Shown: positions 1-8,881 of the stretch, one piece after another
Numbering within the stretch: position 1 is the stretch's first letter
Layout of the letters: each line of letters starts with the position of its first letter
From: Bacillota bacterium
GTDB lineage: Bacteria > Bacillota > Desulfotomaculia > Desulfotomaculales > JAJYZD01
Length of the DNA: 23,792 nt
Reading direction: 5' to 3'
NCBI GenBank assembly: GCA_021800315.1
Contig: JAJYZD010000018.1
Span: forward strand, 1-23,792
Notes under the pieces: model-generated
The model's input: only the letters and a program-made list of their open reading frames with translations
What the model was told of the DNA's origin: nothing
The model's database searches: none
Translations under genes and position numbers: made by a program

Positions 1-3
1 ACC

Positions 4-573
4 GTGCCCCCGGCGCCGGCCGGCTTCACCGCCCCCACCATCAGGCTGAGCGATCCGTCCAGCATCACCATGACCCTGGACGTAAAGAACATCAACGCCT
101 ATCTGAGTTCGCTGGGTGACTCCACCCTCCTGCCGGCCGGCTTGGAAGGCAAGCCTTTCACCGTGAGCGTCCCGTCCATTCTGCAGATCCGGTACATCCC
201 GGTCGCCGCCGGCGGACCGCCGGTCACCGTGAGCGAGGCCGGGAGCCCGCAACTGGCCATACCGGACGGGGTTGACCCGAACGCCCTGAAGGGCGCCCTG
301 CTGGGTATTCCCGGCCTCCCGTCCGACCTGACTTCCCAGTTGGCCGCGGTTAACGACTGGCGGCATACGCTGCTGATTCCCAGCGTGGACGGACATAGCA
401 CGAATGTGGAGGTCGACGGCACCCGGGGCGTATTCGTCAACCCTTCCAAGGGCCACCCCGCGGAAGGGAAGGGGCAAAACGCCCTGGTCTTTGAGAAGAA
501 CGGCGTCGTCTACGCTGTTTACGGTCCCTTGACGCGGCAGGAAGCTATAAGCATCGGGGACCAATTGAGCTAA
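4..573 (+). CDS. Hypothetical protein, C-terminal part (5' end outside or at the window edge)
   Basis: The frame is open from the first bases of the window, so the GTG at position 4 is probably internal and the true start lies upstream. About 189 residues are visible, rich in Pro, Gly, Ser and Thr, with beta-type segments and no membrane helix. The C-terminus (GVVYAVYGPLTRQEAISIGD) resembles the closing strand and helix of DUF4367-like domains found in extracytoplasmic or anti-sigma-linked proteins of Firmicutes; this is a weak family guess from memory. The stop codon TAA directly abuts the ATG of the ABC ATPase gene, so the two are almost certainly co-transcribed and translationally coupled. 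This suggests an exported or surface protein linked to the transporter. Function is otherwise unknown. Confidence 0.6.
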   Translation: MPPAPAGFTAPTIRLSDPSSITMTLDVKNINAYLSSLGDSTLLPAGLEGKPFTVSVPSILQIRYIPVAAGGPPVTVSEAGSPQLAIPDGVDPNALKGALLGIPGLPSDLTSQLAAVNDWRHTLLIPSVDGHSTNVEVDGTRGVFVNPSKGHPAEGKGQNALVFEKNGVVYAVYGPLTRQEAISIGDQLS

Positions 574-1511
574 ATGATCATTGAAACGGTCAAACTGACC
601 AAACTCTACCGGACGGGGGCCGGGTGCCGGGAGATTTCCCTGGTGGTGGCCGAAGGGCAGATCTTCGGCCTCCTCGGCCCCAACGGGGCCGGCAAGAGCA
701 CCCTGGTCAAGATGCTGGTGGGCCTGATCTTGCCCACCAGTGGCGAGGCCAGCCTTCTGGGCCGTCCGCTCGGGGACGTGGCCACGCGGCGCTCCATAGG
801 CTATCTGCCGGAGAATTTCCGCTATCACGACTGGCTTTCCGCCCGGGAAGTGCTCCGCTTCCACGCCGGCCTGGCCCGGATGCGGGAAGCGGAGGGCCGC
901 ATCCGGGAAGTGTTGGACACAGCGGGGCTGGCCGCCCAGGCCGACCGGAAGGTGGGGACGTTCAGCAAGGGCATGCAGCAGCGCTTGGGCTTGGCGGCGG
1001 CCCTTTTGGCCGATCCCGACCTCCTGTTCCTGGACGAGCCCACCTCGGGGCCCTGGATCCCCTCGGGCGCCTGGAGGTGCGGGAGATCATAATCGCGCTC
1101 AAAGCCCGGGGCAAGACCGTGTTTTTGAACAGCCACCTCTTGAGCGAGGTGGAAATGGTCTGTGACGCGGTGGCCGTTATCGATCGCGGCCGGATCGTGG
1201 TAAGCGGCCGCACCGCGGATCTGCTCTTCAGCTCCGAACTGGAGATCGAAGCGAGCGACGTGCCGCGTGAGGCGCTGGCCGCTTTGGGCGAAAAACACCC
1301 TGGATTGCGGATCGCCGGTGACAAGGTGTTCCTGCGGGTGGGCGAACGGGAAGAGATACCGTCCATCGTTTCGGAACTGGTGGCGGCGGGGGCCCGGCTT
1401 TACGGTCTGCAGATGCGGCCGGCCACCCTGGAGAGCCTGTTCGTCGAGGCCGTGGGGAAAGGCGCGGATAATGGGAACAATAGTGCTGCTATCCATCCGG
1501 GAGACGTTTAG
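574..1511 (+). CDS. ABC transporter ATP-binding protein (frameshifted near 1050)
   Basis: This is the ATPase subunit of an ABC-2 type exporter; it hydrolyses ATP to drive the permease that follows. Walker A (GPNGAGKST), the signature (TFSKGMQQRLGLA) and Walker B (LLFLDEPTSG) lie in the frame starting at ATG 574. The D-loop (ALDPLGR), H-loop (NSHLLSEVEM) and C-terminal domain lie in the frame ending at TAG 1509-1511. The switch falls in the GGGG run at 1047-1050. Adding one G gives the normal DEPTSGALDPLGR and a 312-residue protein of typical length. Everything on both sides is well conserved, so a missing base in the read or assembly is more likely than a dead gene, although a real mutation cannot be excluded. 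The start abuts the upstream stop codon, and the end overlaps the permease start by 41 nt. Confidence 0.9.
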
Positions 1512-2307
1512 GAAAAAGATCTTTGTTTTGGCCGTCGTTTTTGCCGTCGTCTACGGGGTGCTGTTCGGCCTCGGCTTGCACGCCGTAGCCGGGGCGACCA
1601 GTTCTCCCATGCAAAAGCTGGTCAAGTCGCTGATCATGTCCCGGTTGCTCTCGGTCGGGCTCTACTTCGGCGGTCTCCTGACCGGTTTTCTGAGCATCAT
1701 CACCTGCGCCGGATCGATTTCCGCCGACATTGAGAGCGGCATCATGCACTCCGTGCTGGCGCGGCCCGTGCGGCGCGCGCACGTCGTCCTCGGCAGGTTC
1801 GCCGGGCTGGCGGTGGTCCTGGTGGCGTTCGCCGCCTTCCTCTTCCTGGAGATAGCCTTCGTGGTCAAGTACATCGCCGGGTTTTCTCCGTCCGGACTGG
1901 TACCCGCCCTGCTGATCTTCCCCCTCCAGCCGCTCGTCCTGGCTTCCCTGGCCATATGGGGCTCCACGGTCATGAACACGGTGGCCAACGGGGTCGTCGT
2001 GTTTATGCTCTACCTCCTGGCCATCGTGGGGGGTATGGTGGAACAATTCGGCGCCCTGCTCGGTTCGTCGAACATGGTGAACACCGGTATCGTCACCAGC
2101 CTGGTGCTGCCGGCGGACGTGATCTACCGCAAGGTGGCCGCGATCATCCTGGGTTCCGGCGGTCCCTTCGCCGACAATCCCCTGGGCAACCTGGGTCCCT
2201 TCGGCAGCCGGAGCGAGCCGAGCGTCTGGATGATGGTCTACGTATTCCTCTATATCGGTTTCATGTTGTTCCGGGCGGTCAGGTCCTTCGGCCGGCGGGA
2301 TGTCTGA
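1471..2307 (+). CDS. ABC-2 type transporter permease
   Basis: This is the membrane subunit partnering the upstream ATPase. From ATG 1471 it encodes 278 residues with about six hydrophobic segments: one near the N-terminus (FVLAVVFAVVYGVLFGLGL), several between residues 50 and 200, and a last one just before the C-terminus (MMVYVFLYIGFMLFRAV). The motif SADIESGIMHSVLARPVRR after the second segment is typical of ABC-2 permeases (an ISxExExGT-like cytoplasmic loop). The frame is open further upstream, but that part is out-of-frame ATPase sequence, so ATG 1471 is preferred; it overlaps the ATPase end by 41 nt, implying coupling. The transported substrate cannot be told from sequence; it could be the product of, or be assisted by, the protein encoded upstream of the ATPase. 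Confidence 0.88.
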   Translation: MGTIVLLSIRETFRKKIFVLAVVFAVVYGVLFGLGLHAVAGATSSPMQKLVKSLIMSRLLSVGLYFGGLLTGFLSIITCAGSISADIESGIMHSVLARPVRRAHVVLGRFAGLAVVLVAFAAFLFLEIAFVVKYIAGFSPSGLVPALLIFPLQPLVLASLAIWGSTVMNTVANGVVVFMLYLLAIVGGMVEQFGALLGSSNMVNTGIVTSLVLPADVIYRKVAAIILGSGGPFADNPLGNLGPFGSRSEPSVWMMVYVFLYIGFMLFRAVRSFGRRDV

Positions 2308-2330
2308 CACCATACGAAGGAAAGGGATCA

Positions 2331-2453
2331 GTGGCTCAAGGAAATAAGTATTGACGACATTAGCAAAGAAGCGGGTCTGGTGACCGCGGCCTCGCGGGCG
2401 GTCAAAGCGCACCGGCACCCGGATGCCGGTGTTCTTTCGTTGTTCACCGGCTA
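2331..2453 (+). pseudogene. Possible remnant of a LacI-type helix-turn-helix
   Basis: Just after the permease, a ribosome-binding-like stretch (gaaggaaaggg) precedes GTG 2331. With one extra base removed around 2343-2346, the reading continues as SIDDISKEAGLVTAASRAVK, which resembles the N-terminal DNA-binding helices of LacI-family repressors (pattern: I-x-D-I-A-x-E-A-G-V-S-x-A-T-V-S-R). It then ends at a stop codon at 2451-2453 with no effector-binding domain. As written, the GTG frame stops after seven codons. This may be a truncated regulator stub or a chance resemblance; no function is claimed. Confidence 0.25.
2410..2440 (+). terminator. Rho-independent terminator after the ABC operon
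   Basis: A perfect 8-bp stem (CACCGGCA at 2410-2417, TGCCGGTG at 2424-2431) with a 6-nt loop is followed by the T-rich tract ttctttcgt. It lies about 100 nt after the permease stop and closes the plus-strand ABC operon before the convergent minus-strand gene pair. Confidence 0.7.
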
Positions 2454-2456
2454 GGG

Positions 2457-2478
2457 CCCGCCGGGTCTGCCCGGCGGG
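2457..2478 (-). terminator. GC-rich hairpin after the AbiEii/DUF6922 pair
   Basis: A perfect 9-bp stem (2457-2465 with 2470-2478) closed by the 4-nt loop tctg lies 4 nt past the stop of the minus-strand DUF6922-like gene. There is no T-run on either side, so it may be a weak terminator or a 3'-end stabiliser of the convergent transcripts. Confidence 0.45.
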
Positions 2479-2482
2479 ACAT

Positions 2483-2812
2483 CTAAACCGTCAGGCTGGC
2501 CAACGTCGCCGGGACTTTGCGGCGGCAGCGCCACCGGGCCAGCGGGTCCGGATCGGGTGGGGGCGGGTTCTCCACAAAGAGCAGTTGCCAGAGGTTGCGG
2601 GTGGGTTCGGGCAGGTTCTGCAACCCGTAGTAATCACGCAGGAAAACCTCGCGCACCTTGGCCGTCCCAAAATGGTCGAACAGCCACTCCACCTGCTCCC
2701 AGTTGCCCCGGGACAGGACGGTACAAATAATCATCTCCGCGCACCTATCCGGGTCAAGCGAATCAAAGATATAATTACGAAAAAGCGGCCGGAAGGATTC
2801 GGGCAGGGTCAC
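2483..2812 (-). CDS. DUF6922-like small protein, partner of the AbiEii gene
   Basis: The product is about 109 residues. The GTG start at 2812-2810 overlaps the TGA of the upstream nucleotidyltransferase as GTGA (4 nt), so translation is probably coupled; a GGGGG stretch upstream can serve as ribosome binding site. A longer frame exists, but it would run far into the upstream gene. The core (LFRNYIFDSLDPDRCAEMII, then VLSRGNWEQVEWLFDHFG) matches my memory of DUF6922, a short helical family often found beside AbiEii-type nucleotidyltransferases. The C-terminus is Pro/Arg rich. Its role is not established; given the overlap, an antitoxin or accessory role for the AbiEii partner is a reasonable inference only. 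Confidence 0.75.
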   Translation of the reverse strand: MTLPESFRPLFRNYIFDSLDPDRCAEMIICTVLSRGNWEQVEWLFDHFGTAKVREVFLRDYYGLQNLPEPTRNLWQLLFVENPPPPDPDPLARWRCRRKVPATLASLTV

Positions 2813-3519
2813 CGGCCGTTCCCCCTTTCCCCGACTTGCGCAACCACGTCCCGGGCCTTCCCGGTCAGGAAACACTTTAGCTCTGCTTCGGAAAGAGATT
2901 CGGAGACCATATGCAGGGCCTCTTTCCGGTCCGGCACATCTTCGAAAAAGACCAGTTGTTCCAGGAATAACCTGGAAGAAAACAAGGTTTCTCCCTTCAT
3001 CATGAACTTGCCGGGGGCGTGCGTCATGACGTAGTCCAGGGTAACCAGCCCTTTTCGCAGGAGGAAGTAGAGATCGACGTAGTCGCGAAAGGCGGTCCTC
3101 CGGCCCAGAGAGTAGGCCTTCATCAAGGCTATCTCCCGCACCGGGGCCAGAGATACGCCGCGCAGGCAGGGATCGACGGCTTCGCCTGCCACCAGCGGTT
3201 CCAGCAACCGAAAGGGGTAGGCCAGGAAAGTTACTTTGGTTCCGTCGATGCGCAGGGTTACTTGATCGGCCTGCTTTTCGTCCACCATCATGTTCTTTGA
3301 CCCGAAGGCCTTTCTGAGCCCTGCGGCGACGTTGGCGAAATTCAGCTTCTCCCGCAACTCCAACTGGAAAAGGTCCAGATCAACGGAGCGGCGGTGACCG
3401 ATCTGCAAGGCCAGGGCGGTCCCTCCGGCCAGGTAGAACCGCCCGGACAGGGAAGTGCGGCCTAAGGCCATAAGCACGTTCAGGGCGGCGTCATCCAGGA
3501 TGTTCGCAAACGGGTTCAT
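2809..3519 (-). CDS. AbiEii/AbiGii-family nucleotidyltransferase
   Basis: The 236-residue protein belongs to the nucleotidyltransferase superfamily used as toxin in type IV toxin-antitoxin / abortive-infection pairs (AbiE, MenA-like), where the enzyme adds nucleotides to RNA acceptors such as tRNA. The hallmark motif GGTALALQIGHRRSVDLDLF is intact near residue 35, with both metal-binding acidic residues of DLD. Downstream, a basic-acidic helix (REIALMKAYSLGRRTAFRDY, then VDLYFLL) carries the conserved K...R..RDYxDLYF pattern of the family. ATG 3519-3517 was chosen because GGAAGGGAG stands just upstream and the protein begins MNPFANILDD; the longer frame would cross the promoter. The next gene overlaps by 4 nt. 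No AbiEi-type winged-helix antitoxin is present nearby, so the module is not a classical abiE pair. Confidence 0.85.
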   Translation of the reverse strand: MNPFANILDDAALNVLMALGRTSLSGRFYLAGGTALALQIGHRRSVDLDLFQLELREKLNFANVAAGLRKAFGSKNMMVDEKQADQVTLRIDGTKVTFLAYPFRLLEPLVAGEAVDPCLRGVSLAPVREIALMKAYSLGRRTAFRDYVDLYFLLRKGLVTLDYVMTHAPGKFMMKGETLFSSRLFLEQLVFFEDVPDRKEALHMVSESLSEAELKCFLTGKARDVVAQVGERGNGR

Positions 3520-3560
3520 TTTACTCCCTTCCGGCCATTGGGGGGCTTGCAACCAGCAAT

Positions 3561-3590
3561 ATTTTACTCCCAAACAAGGTATTTGGTCAA
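3561..3590 (-). promoter_or_regulatory. Sigma-A-type promoter of the AbiEii gene
   Basis: On the minus strand, TTGACC (plus positions 3585-3590) is separated by 18 bp from TAAAAT (3561-3566), and the start codon lies about 40 nt downstream. The spacing and hexamers fit a housekeeping promoter. Confidence 0.6.
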
Positions 3591-3842
3591 GCAATCCGTC
3601 CCAATCCGGTATTTACGGTATGGCGGCGCAGGTGCCGGCGGGCGCGGATCACGTCGGCCGGGCCCGGGGCCCCGCGGCTTTGACGCCATCCTTCCGGACC
3701 ATGAATAAACGGTTGGGAAAGGGGGAAAATATTGGCCTGAAGGGTATTTTCCTTCCGAGAGAAAAAATGCAAGAAACCCGTTGCCGGGGAGGGAGGCCGA
3801 GAAATGAAGACATAATTTTGCTCAAAGGGTTCATTTGCCCAT
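3591..3842. other. Gene-free spacer between the AbiEii promoter and the groESL promoter
   Basis: This stretch holds no open frame with a credible start, no family signature and no clear terminator. It contains a GC palindrome around 3658-3674 and then turns AT-richer towards the groESL promoter. Short frames on both strands here look fortuitous. Confidence 0.5.
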
Positions 3843-3871
3843 TTGCATTTGTCTGGTCGGTTCGTTAGTAT
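3843..3871 (+). promoter_or_regulatory. Sigma-A-type promoter of groESL
   Basis: TTGCAT (3843-3848), a 17-bp spacer and TAGTAT (3866-3871) place the transcription start around 3878, immediately at the CIRCE element. This is the standard arrangement for HrcA repression. Confidence 0.7.
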
Positions 3872-3879
3872 AGTCTATG

Positions 3880-3906
3880 TTAGCACTCAATTAAATCGAG
3901 TGCTAA
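3880..3906 (+). promoter_or_regulatory. CIRCE operator (HrcA binding site)
   Basis: TTAGCACTC, a 9-nt spacer and GAGTGCTAA form a perfect copy of the CIRCE inverted repeat. HrcA binds it and represses chaperone genes until heat shock. It lies between the promoter and the groES ribosome binding site, so groESL is predicted to be HrcA-controlled; hrcA itself is not in the window. Confidence 0.97.
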
Positions 3907-3944
3907 CAAAACATAAAACGCAACTGTTTTAAGGAGGGGTTACC

Positions 3945-4229
3945 GTGATCAGACCGTTGGGGGAAAGAGTGGTTGTGAAGCCTCTGCCCAGCGAAGAAAT
4001 CACCAAGGGGGGCATCGTCATTCCCGACACCGCCAAGGAGAAGCCCCAGGAGGGCGAAGTCATCGCCGTCGGTTCGGGGCGTCTTCTGGACAGCGGACAG
4101 CGGGTTGCCATCGATCTCAGGGCGGGGGACAAGGTGTTGTTTTCCAAGTACTCCGGGAACGAAGTCAAGATCGACGGTGTGGACTACCTGATCATGCGGG
4201 AATCGGATATCCTCGGCGTGGTCGAATAA
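3945..4229 (+). CDS. groES: Co-chaperonin GroES
   Basis: The 94-residue, 10-kDa chaperonin forms the heptameric lid of GroEL in the cytoplasm. The sequence starts IRPLGERVVVKP, has the mobile loop EEITKGGIVIPDTAKEKPQ that binds GroEL, and ends with the conserved DYLIMRESDILGVVE. The start is GTG 3945, preceded by AAGGAGGGG at ideal distance. It lies downstream of a CIRCE operator and 39 nt upstream of groEL, so the two form one HrcA-regulated operon. Length and motifs are normal. Confidence 0.98.
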   Translation: MIRPLGERVVVKPLPSEEITKGGIVIPDTAKEKPQEGEVIAVGSGRLLDSGQRVAIDLRAGDKVLFSKYSGNEVKIDGVDYLIMRESDILGVVE

Positions 4230-4268
4230 GGGAAACCAGTAATTTCAGGTATTTAGGAGGGAACATCA

Positions 4269-5909
<1,641 letters not shown>

Positions 5910-5919
5910 TAAGGCAACG

Positions 5920-5950
5920 GAAAAGGGTCCCCCCCCGGGGGACCCTTTTC
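5920..5950. terminator. Bidirectional terminator between groEL and the Rrf2 gene
   Basis: A perfect 14-bp stem (5920-5933 with 5937-5950) has four A on the left and four T on the right, so it carries a T-run after the GC stem on either strand. It starts 10 nt after the groEL stop and also lies downstream of the minus-strand sulfur cluster. Confidence 0.85.
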
Positions 5951-5957
5951 ACTGGGC

Positions 5958-5983
5958 GGCGGCCCGGCGCGATCCGGGCCGCC
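5958..5983 (-). terminator. Hairpin at the 3' end of the Rrf2 gene
   Basis: A perfect 10-bp GC stem (5958-5967 with 5974-5983) and a 6-nt loop begin 1 nt after the Rrf2-gene stop codon on the minus strand. It has no T-run of its own, but the bidirectional terminator follows directly; together they would end the sulfur operon transcript. Confidence 0.5.
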
Positions 5984-5984
5984 C

Positions 5985-6431
5985 CTATATATAATACATG
6001 TTTTCCTGCTCCCCACGCTTGGCCGCTTCTTGAACCAGGTCTTCCAGGCGGAAGGAGTCAAGCACTCCGGATATGCATTCCGCCAGTTTCTCCCAAACCA
6101 GCCGGGTAACACAGGAGGCCGCGCGATGGCACTCTTCGGGGTTGTCCCCGGCGACACAGGCCACCGGTGCGACAGGTCCCTCCAGGACGCGTATGATCTC
6201 GCCCACCGTCAGGTCTTTCGGGTTCCTGGTCAGCAGGTATCCACCCTGGGCACCCCTCACGCTGCGGACTATCCCTGCTCTCTTCAAGAGGGCCATCAAT
6301 TGTTCCAGATAGCCCTCCGAAATATCCTCCCGTTTGGCGATACTGTTCAAGGCAACAGGGCCGCTACGCTGATGGATGGCGATATCCAGCACCGCCCTGA
6401 GGCCGTATGTTCCTTTGGTCGACAGTTTCAT
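5985..6431 (-). CDS. Rrf2-family transcriptional regulator (IscR/CymR-like)
   Basis: This 148-residue DNA-binding protein has an N-terminal winged helix (MKLSTKGTYGLRAVLDIA, then the recognition part ISEGYLEQLMALLKRAGIV and the wing RSVRGAQGGYLL). Three cysteines sit in the loop typical of iron-sulfur Rrf2 proteins: C92, C101 and C107 (C-x8-C-x5-C), which could ligate an Fe-S cluster. CymR of Bacillus, by contrast, works through CysK. ATG 6431-6429 was chosen because it matches the family start MKLSTKG; a TTG seven codons upstream is possible. It begins 24 nt after the metY stop on the same strand, so it is likely the last gene of the sulfur cluster. Control of cysteine/methionine or Fe-S genes in answer to sulfur supply or redox state is inferred from family and context. 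Confidence 0.92.
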   Translation of the reverse strand: MKLSTKGTYGLRAVLDIAIHQRSGPVALNSIAKREDISEGYLEQLMALLKRAGIVRSVRGAQGGYLLTRNPKDLTVGEIIRVLEGPVAPVACVAGDNPEECHRAASCVTRLVWEKLAECISGVLDSFRLEDLVQEAAKRGEQENMYYI

Positions 6432-6455
6432 CAAGAACAGCCCCCGAACCAAGTC

Positions 6456-7742
6456 TTATCCCTGACTGGCTTTGAGTCCTTGATCGAGATCTTCGATAAT
6501 GTCCCCAATATCTTCAACGCCCACCGAAAGTCTGACCAGGTCTTCCGTCACCCCTGTGCTGAACCGTTGTTCGGGAGTCAGTTGGGCGTGGGTGGTGGTG
6601 GCCGGGTGGATCACCAGGGACTTGGCGTCTCCGACATTAGCCAGCAGGGAAAAAAGTTTCAGGTTGTCGATAAGTTTCCGTCCGGCATCGATGCCGCCCT
6701 TGATCCCAAAGGCCAGAATGGCCCCGTAACCGTGGCGCAGATACTTCCTGGCCATACCGTGCGAAGGATGGTTGGGCAGCCCGGTATAGTTTACCCAGGT
6801 AACCGCCGGGTGCGTATCCAAAAACCCGGCCACAGCCAGGGCGTTGTCACTGTGCCGCTGGACCCTGAGATGCAAAGACTCCAGCCCCTGCAGGAAAAGA
6901 AAGGCGTTGAACGGGCTCAGGGCCGCTCCCATGTCTCTCAACAGCTGAACCCGGGTCTTAATGATGTAAGCCAGGTTGCCAAAATCCCGGGCATAAATCA
7001 CTCCGTTGTAGCTGGGATCGGGAGTGGTGAAATCCGGGAAGTTGCCGTTGGCCCAATCGAATTTACCCGCATCCACGATGATCCCGCCGATCGATGTTCC
7101 GTGACCGCCGATAAACTTGGTCGCCGAATGGACGACGATATCGGCGCCATAATCCATGGGCCGGCAGAGATAGGGGGTGGTCAGGGTATTGTCGATTATA
7201 AAAGGTAGGCCCGCCTCATGGGCGATCGCCGAAATTGCTTCCAGGTCGGGCACGTCCAGCTTCGGGTTGCCGAGATTTTCCGCGTACACGGCCTTCGTTC
7301 GGGGAGTCAGGGCCCTGCGGAAATTCTCCGGATCCCGGGGGTCGACAAAGGTGACTCCGATTCCTAATTTGGGGAACGTTTGCGCAAACAGGTTGTAGGT
7401 ACCGCCGTAAAGACTGCTCGCGGAGATGATTTCATCGCCGGTGCGGGCGATGTTCAAAATCGAGTAGGTGATGGCGGCCTGACCGGACGCCGTGGCCAAG
7501 GCCGCCGCGCCTCCCTCCAGGGCCGCCATCCTCTGTTCGAAGACATCCCAGGTGGGGTTCATTATCCTGGTGTAGATGTTGCCGGATTCTTTCAAGGCAA
7601 AAAGGTTGGCCGCGTGACCGGCATCGTTGAAGACATAGGAGGTGGTCTGGTAAATGGGGACCGCCCTGGCATTGGTACTTCGGTCGACCTTCTGACCGGC
7701 ATGCACGGCCAGGGTATCAAATCTAAATTGCCTTTCACTCAT
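6456..7742 (-). CDS. metY: O-acetylhomoserine sulfhydrylase (O-acetylhomoserine aminocarboxypropyltransferase)
   Basis: The 428-residue PLP enzyme of the Cys/Met metabolism family converts O-acetylhomoserine and sulfide to homocysteine and acetate. The Schiff-base lysine is K209 in VVHSATKFIGGHGTSIGG. The phosphate/cofactor segment SGQAAITYSI and the N-terminal FDTLAVHAGQ (then TNARAVPIYQTTSYVF) are typical of the sulfhydrylase branch, as is the length over 420 residues (cystathionine synthases are near 380-400). ATG 7742-7740 is preceded by CAGGAGG. It lies downstream of metA on the same strand with a 191-nt gap, and upstream of the Rrf2 gene. The acetyl-type MetA next door supports acetylhomoserine as its substrate. 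No S-box (SAM riboswitch) consensus was found in the gap. Confidence 0.95.
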   Translation of the reverse strand: MSERQFRFDTLAVHAGQKVDRSTNARAVPIYQTTSYVFNDAGHAANLFALKESGNIYTRIMNPTWDVFEQRMAALEGGAAALATASGQAAITYSILNIARTGDEIISASSLYGGTYNLFAQTFPKLGIGVTFVDPRDPENFRRALTPRTKAVYAENLGNPKLDVPDLEAISAIAHEAGLPFIIDNTLTTPYLCRPMDYGADIVVHSATKFIGGHGTSIGGIIVDAGKFDWANGNFPDFTTPDPSYNGVIYARDFGNLAYIIKTRVQLLRDMGAALSPFNAFLFLQGLESLHLRVQRHSDNALAVAGFLDTHPAVTWVNYTGLPNHPSHGMARKYLRHGYGAILAFGIKGGIDAGRKLIDNLKLFSLLANVGDAKSLVIHPATTTHAQLTPEQRFSTGVTEDLVRLSVGVEDIGDIIEDLDQGLKASQG

Positions 7743-7933
7743 TCTTCAAAAACCTCCTGTTTGCCAATCCGTTGGGATGGTAATTCAACCGCTTCGGACA
7801 CCGGGTCCGGGTTGGCCGCCGATCTCTGCTGGAACAGGGTCGCGGGCCAGTGCGTACCTCTTTCCGACACCCCCTCCGATTGGTCCCGGGCCGGGGCCCG
7901 GGCGCCCTTTTCCGGGGTCACGCCTTGAAATTG

Positions 7934-8878
7934 CTACGGTCTGCGATCCCGGGGCACAGTCTTTGCCAGTTCGCTCAAATCATAAGGGGTTTCCTGATAT
8001 ACGTAGTAGTTCAGCCAATTGGAAAACAGGAGGTTGGCGTGAGACCTCCACCGCACCAGGGGAAACCCGGCAGGGTCGTCATCCGGGTAATAATTCCTCG
8101 GCACTTCTATTGCCAGGCCCTTGGCCAAGTCGCGCTGGTATTCCGATTGCAAAGTCAAGGCATCGTATTCCGAGTGGCCGGTAACGAATATGTGCCGATC
8201 ATCTGTTGATTTAACGAGATATACTCCGGCCTCTGGGGATTCTGCCAAGATGTCTAATTCCGGTACCCTTTCTATATCCTCTCTCCGGACCTCTGTGTAA
8301 CGAGAATGAGGCACGTCGAATACATCATCAAAACCTCTGAGTAGAGTTACATTTTTCTTGTTTATATAATGCGGAAAAACTCCAAATACTTTCTTGCCGA
8401 GAGGATATTTCGGAATCCCATAGTGATGATACAGTCCGGCCTGTGCCCCCCAGCAGACAAACAGGGTGGAGAAGACGCGGGTTGCCGCCCAGTCCATTAT
8501 GGCGACGAGCTCATCCCAGTAGTCAACTTGTTCAAAGGCCAACTGCTCCACCGGGGCTCCGGTAATGATCATGCCGTCAAAATTCTGTTTCTTTATATCA
8601 TCGAAGGTGCTGTAGAACTTAATCAAGTGCTCTTGAGGCGTATTTTTTGCTGCATGGGTCTCAAGATGCAACAGGGTTAAATCAACCTGCAGCGGGGAAT
8701 TGCCGAGCAAGCGTACGAATTGAATTTCAGTGGCTAACTTGGTCGGCATTAAATTGAGTAAAATGATATTCAAGGGCCTAATATCCTGATGATAGGCCCT
8801 GTTCTCGGTCATGACAAAGATATTCTCGGTCTGTAGGGTTTCAATCGCCGGAAGACGATCAGCCACTTTAACCGGCAT
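7934..8878 (-). CDS. metA: Homoserine O-acetyltransferase, MetA (HTS) family
   Basis: This 314-residue enzyme of the MetA fold acylates homoserine, the first dedicated step to methionine. Counting from ATG 8878-8876, the catalytic Cys is exactly C142 (FVCWGAQAG) and the His/Glu pair is H235 and E237 (TGHSEYD), matching family numbering. Residue 111 is Glu (ITGAPVEQLAF); in studied homologues Glu111 gives acetyl-CoA use and Gly111 gives succinyl-CoA use, so acetyl transfer is predicted despite the common name homoserine O-succinyltransferase. A GTG one codon upstream is an alternative start; GGGGAG lies 10 nt before the ATG. It is followed by metY. Base composition is clearly lower in GC (32-38% in two hand-counted lines) than cysK (62% in one line), which suggests separate acquisition. 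Confidence 0.95.
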   Translation of the reverse strand: MPVKVADRLPAIETLQTENIFVMTENRAYHQDIRPLNIILLNLMPTKLATEIQFVRLLGNSPLQVDLTLLHLETHAAKNTPQEHLIKFYSTFDDIKKQNFDGMIITGAPVEQLAFEQVDYWDELVAIMDWAATRVFSTLFVCWGAQAGLYHHYGIPKYPLGKKVFGVFPHYINKKNVTLLRGFDDVFDVPHSRYTEVRREDIERVPELDILAESPEAGVYLVKSTDDRHIFVTGHSEYDALTLQSEYQRDLAKGLAIEVPRNYYPDDDPAGFPLVRWRSHANLLFSNWLNYYVYQETPYDLSELAKTVPRDRRP

Positions 8879-8881
8879 CAC

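Noticed and set aside
1040..1060. Programmed frameshift in the ABC ATPase
   Set aside because: No slippery heptamer with a downstream structure typical of programmed shifts, and the family does not use one; a missing G explains it better.
7739..7921. A 60-codon minus-strand frame between metA and metY, overlapping the metY start as ATGA
   Set aside because: No family features, no clear ribosome binding site, and composition consistent with a chance frame in GC-rich spacer; the overlap alone is not enough.
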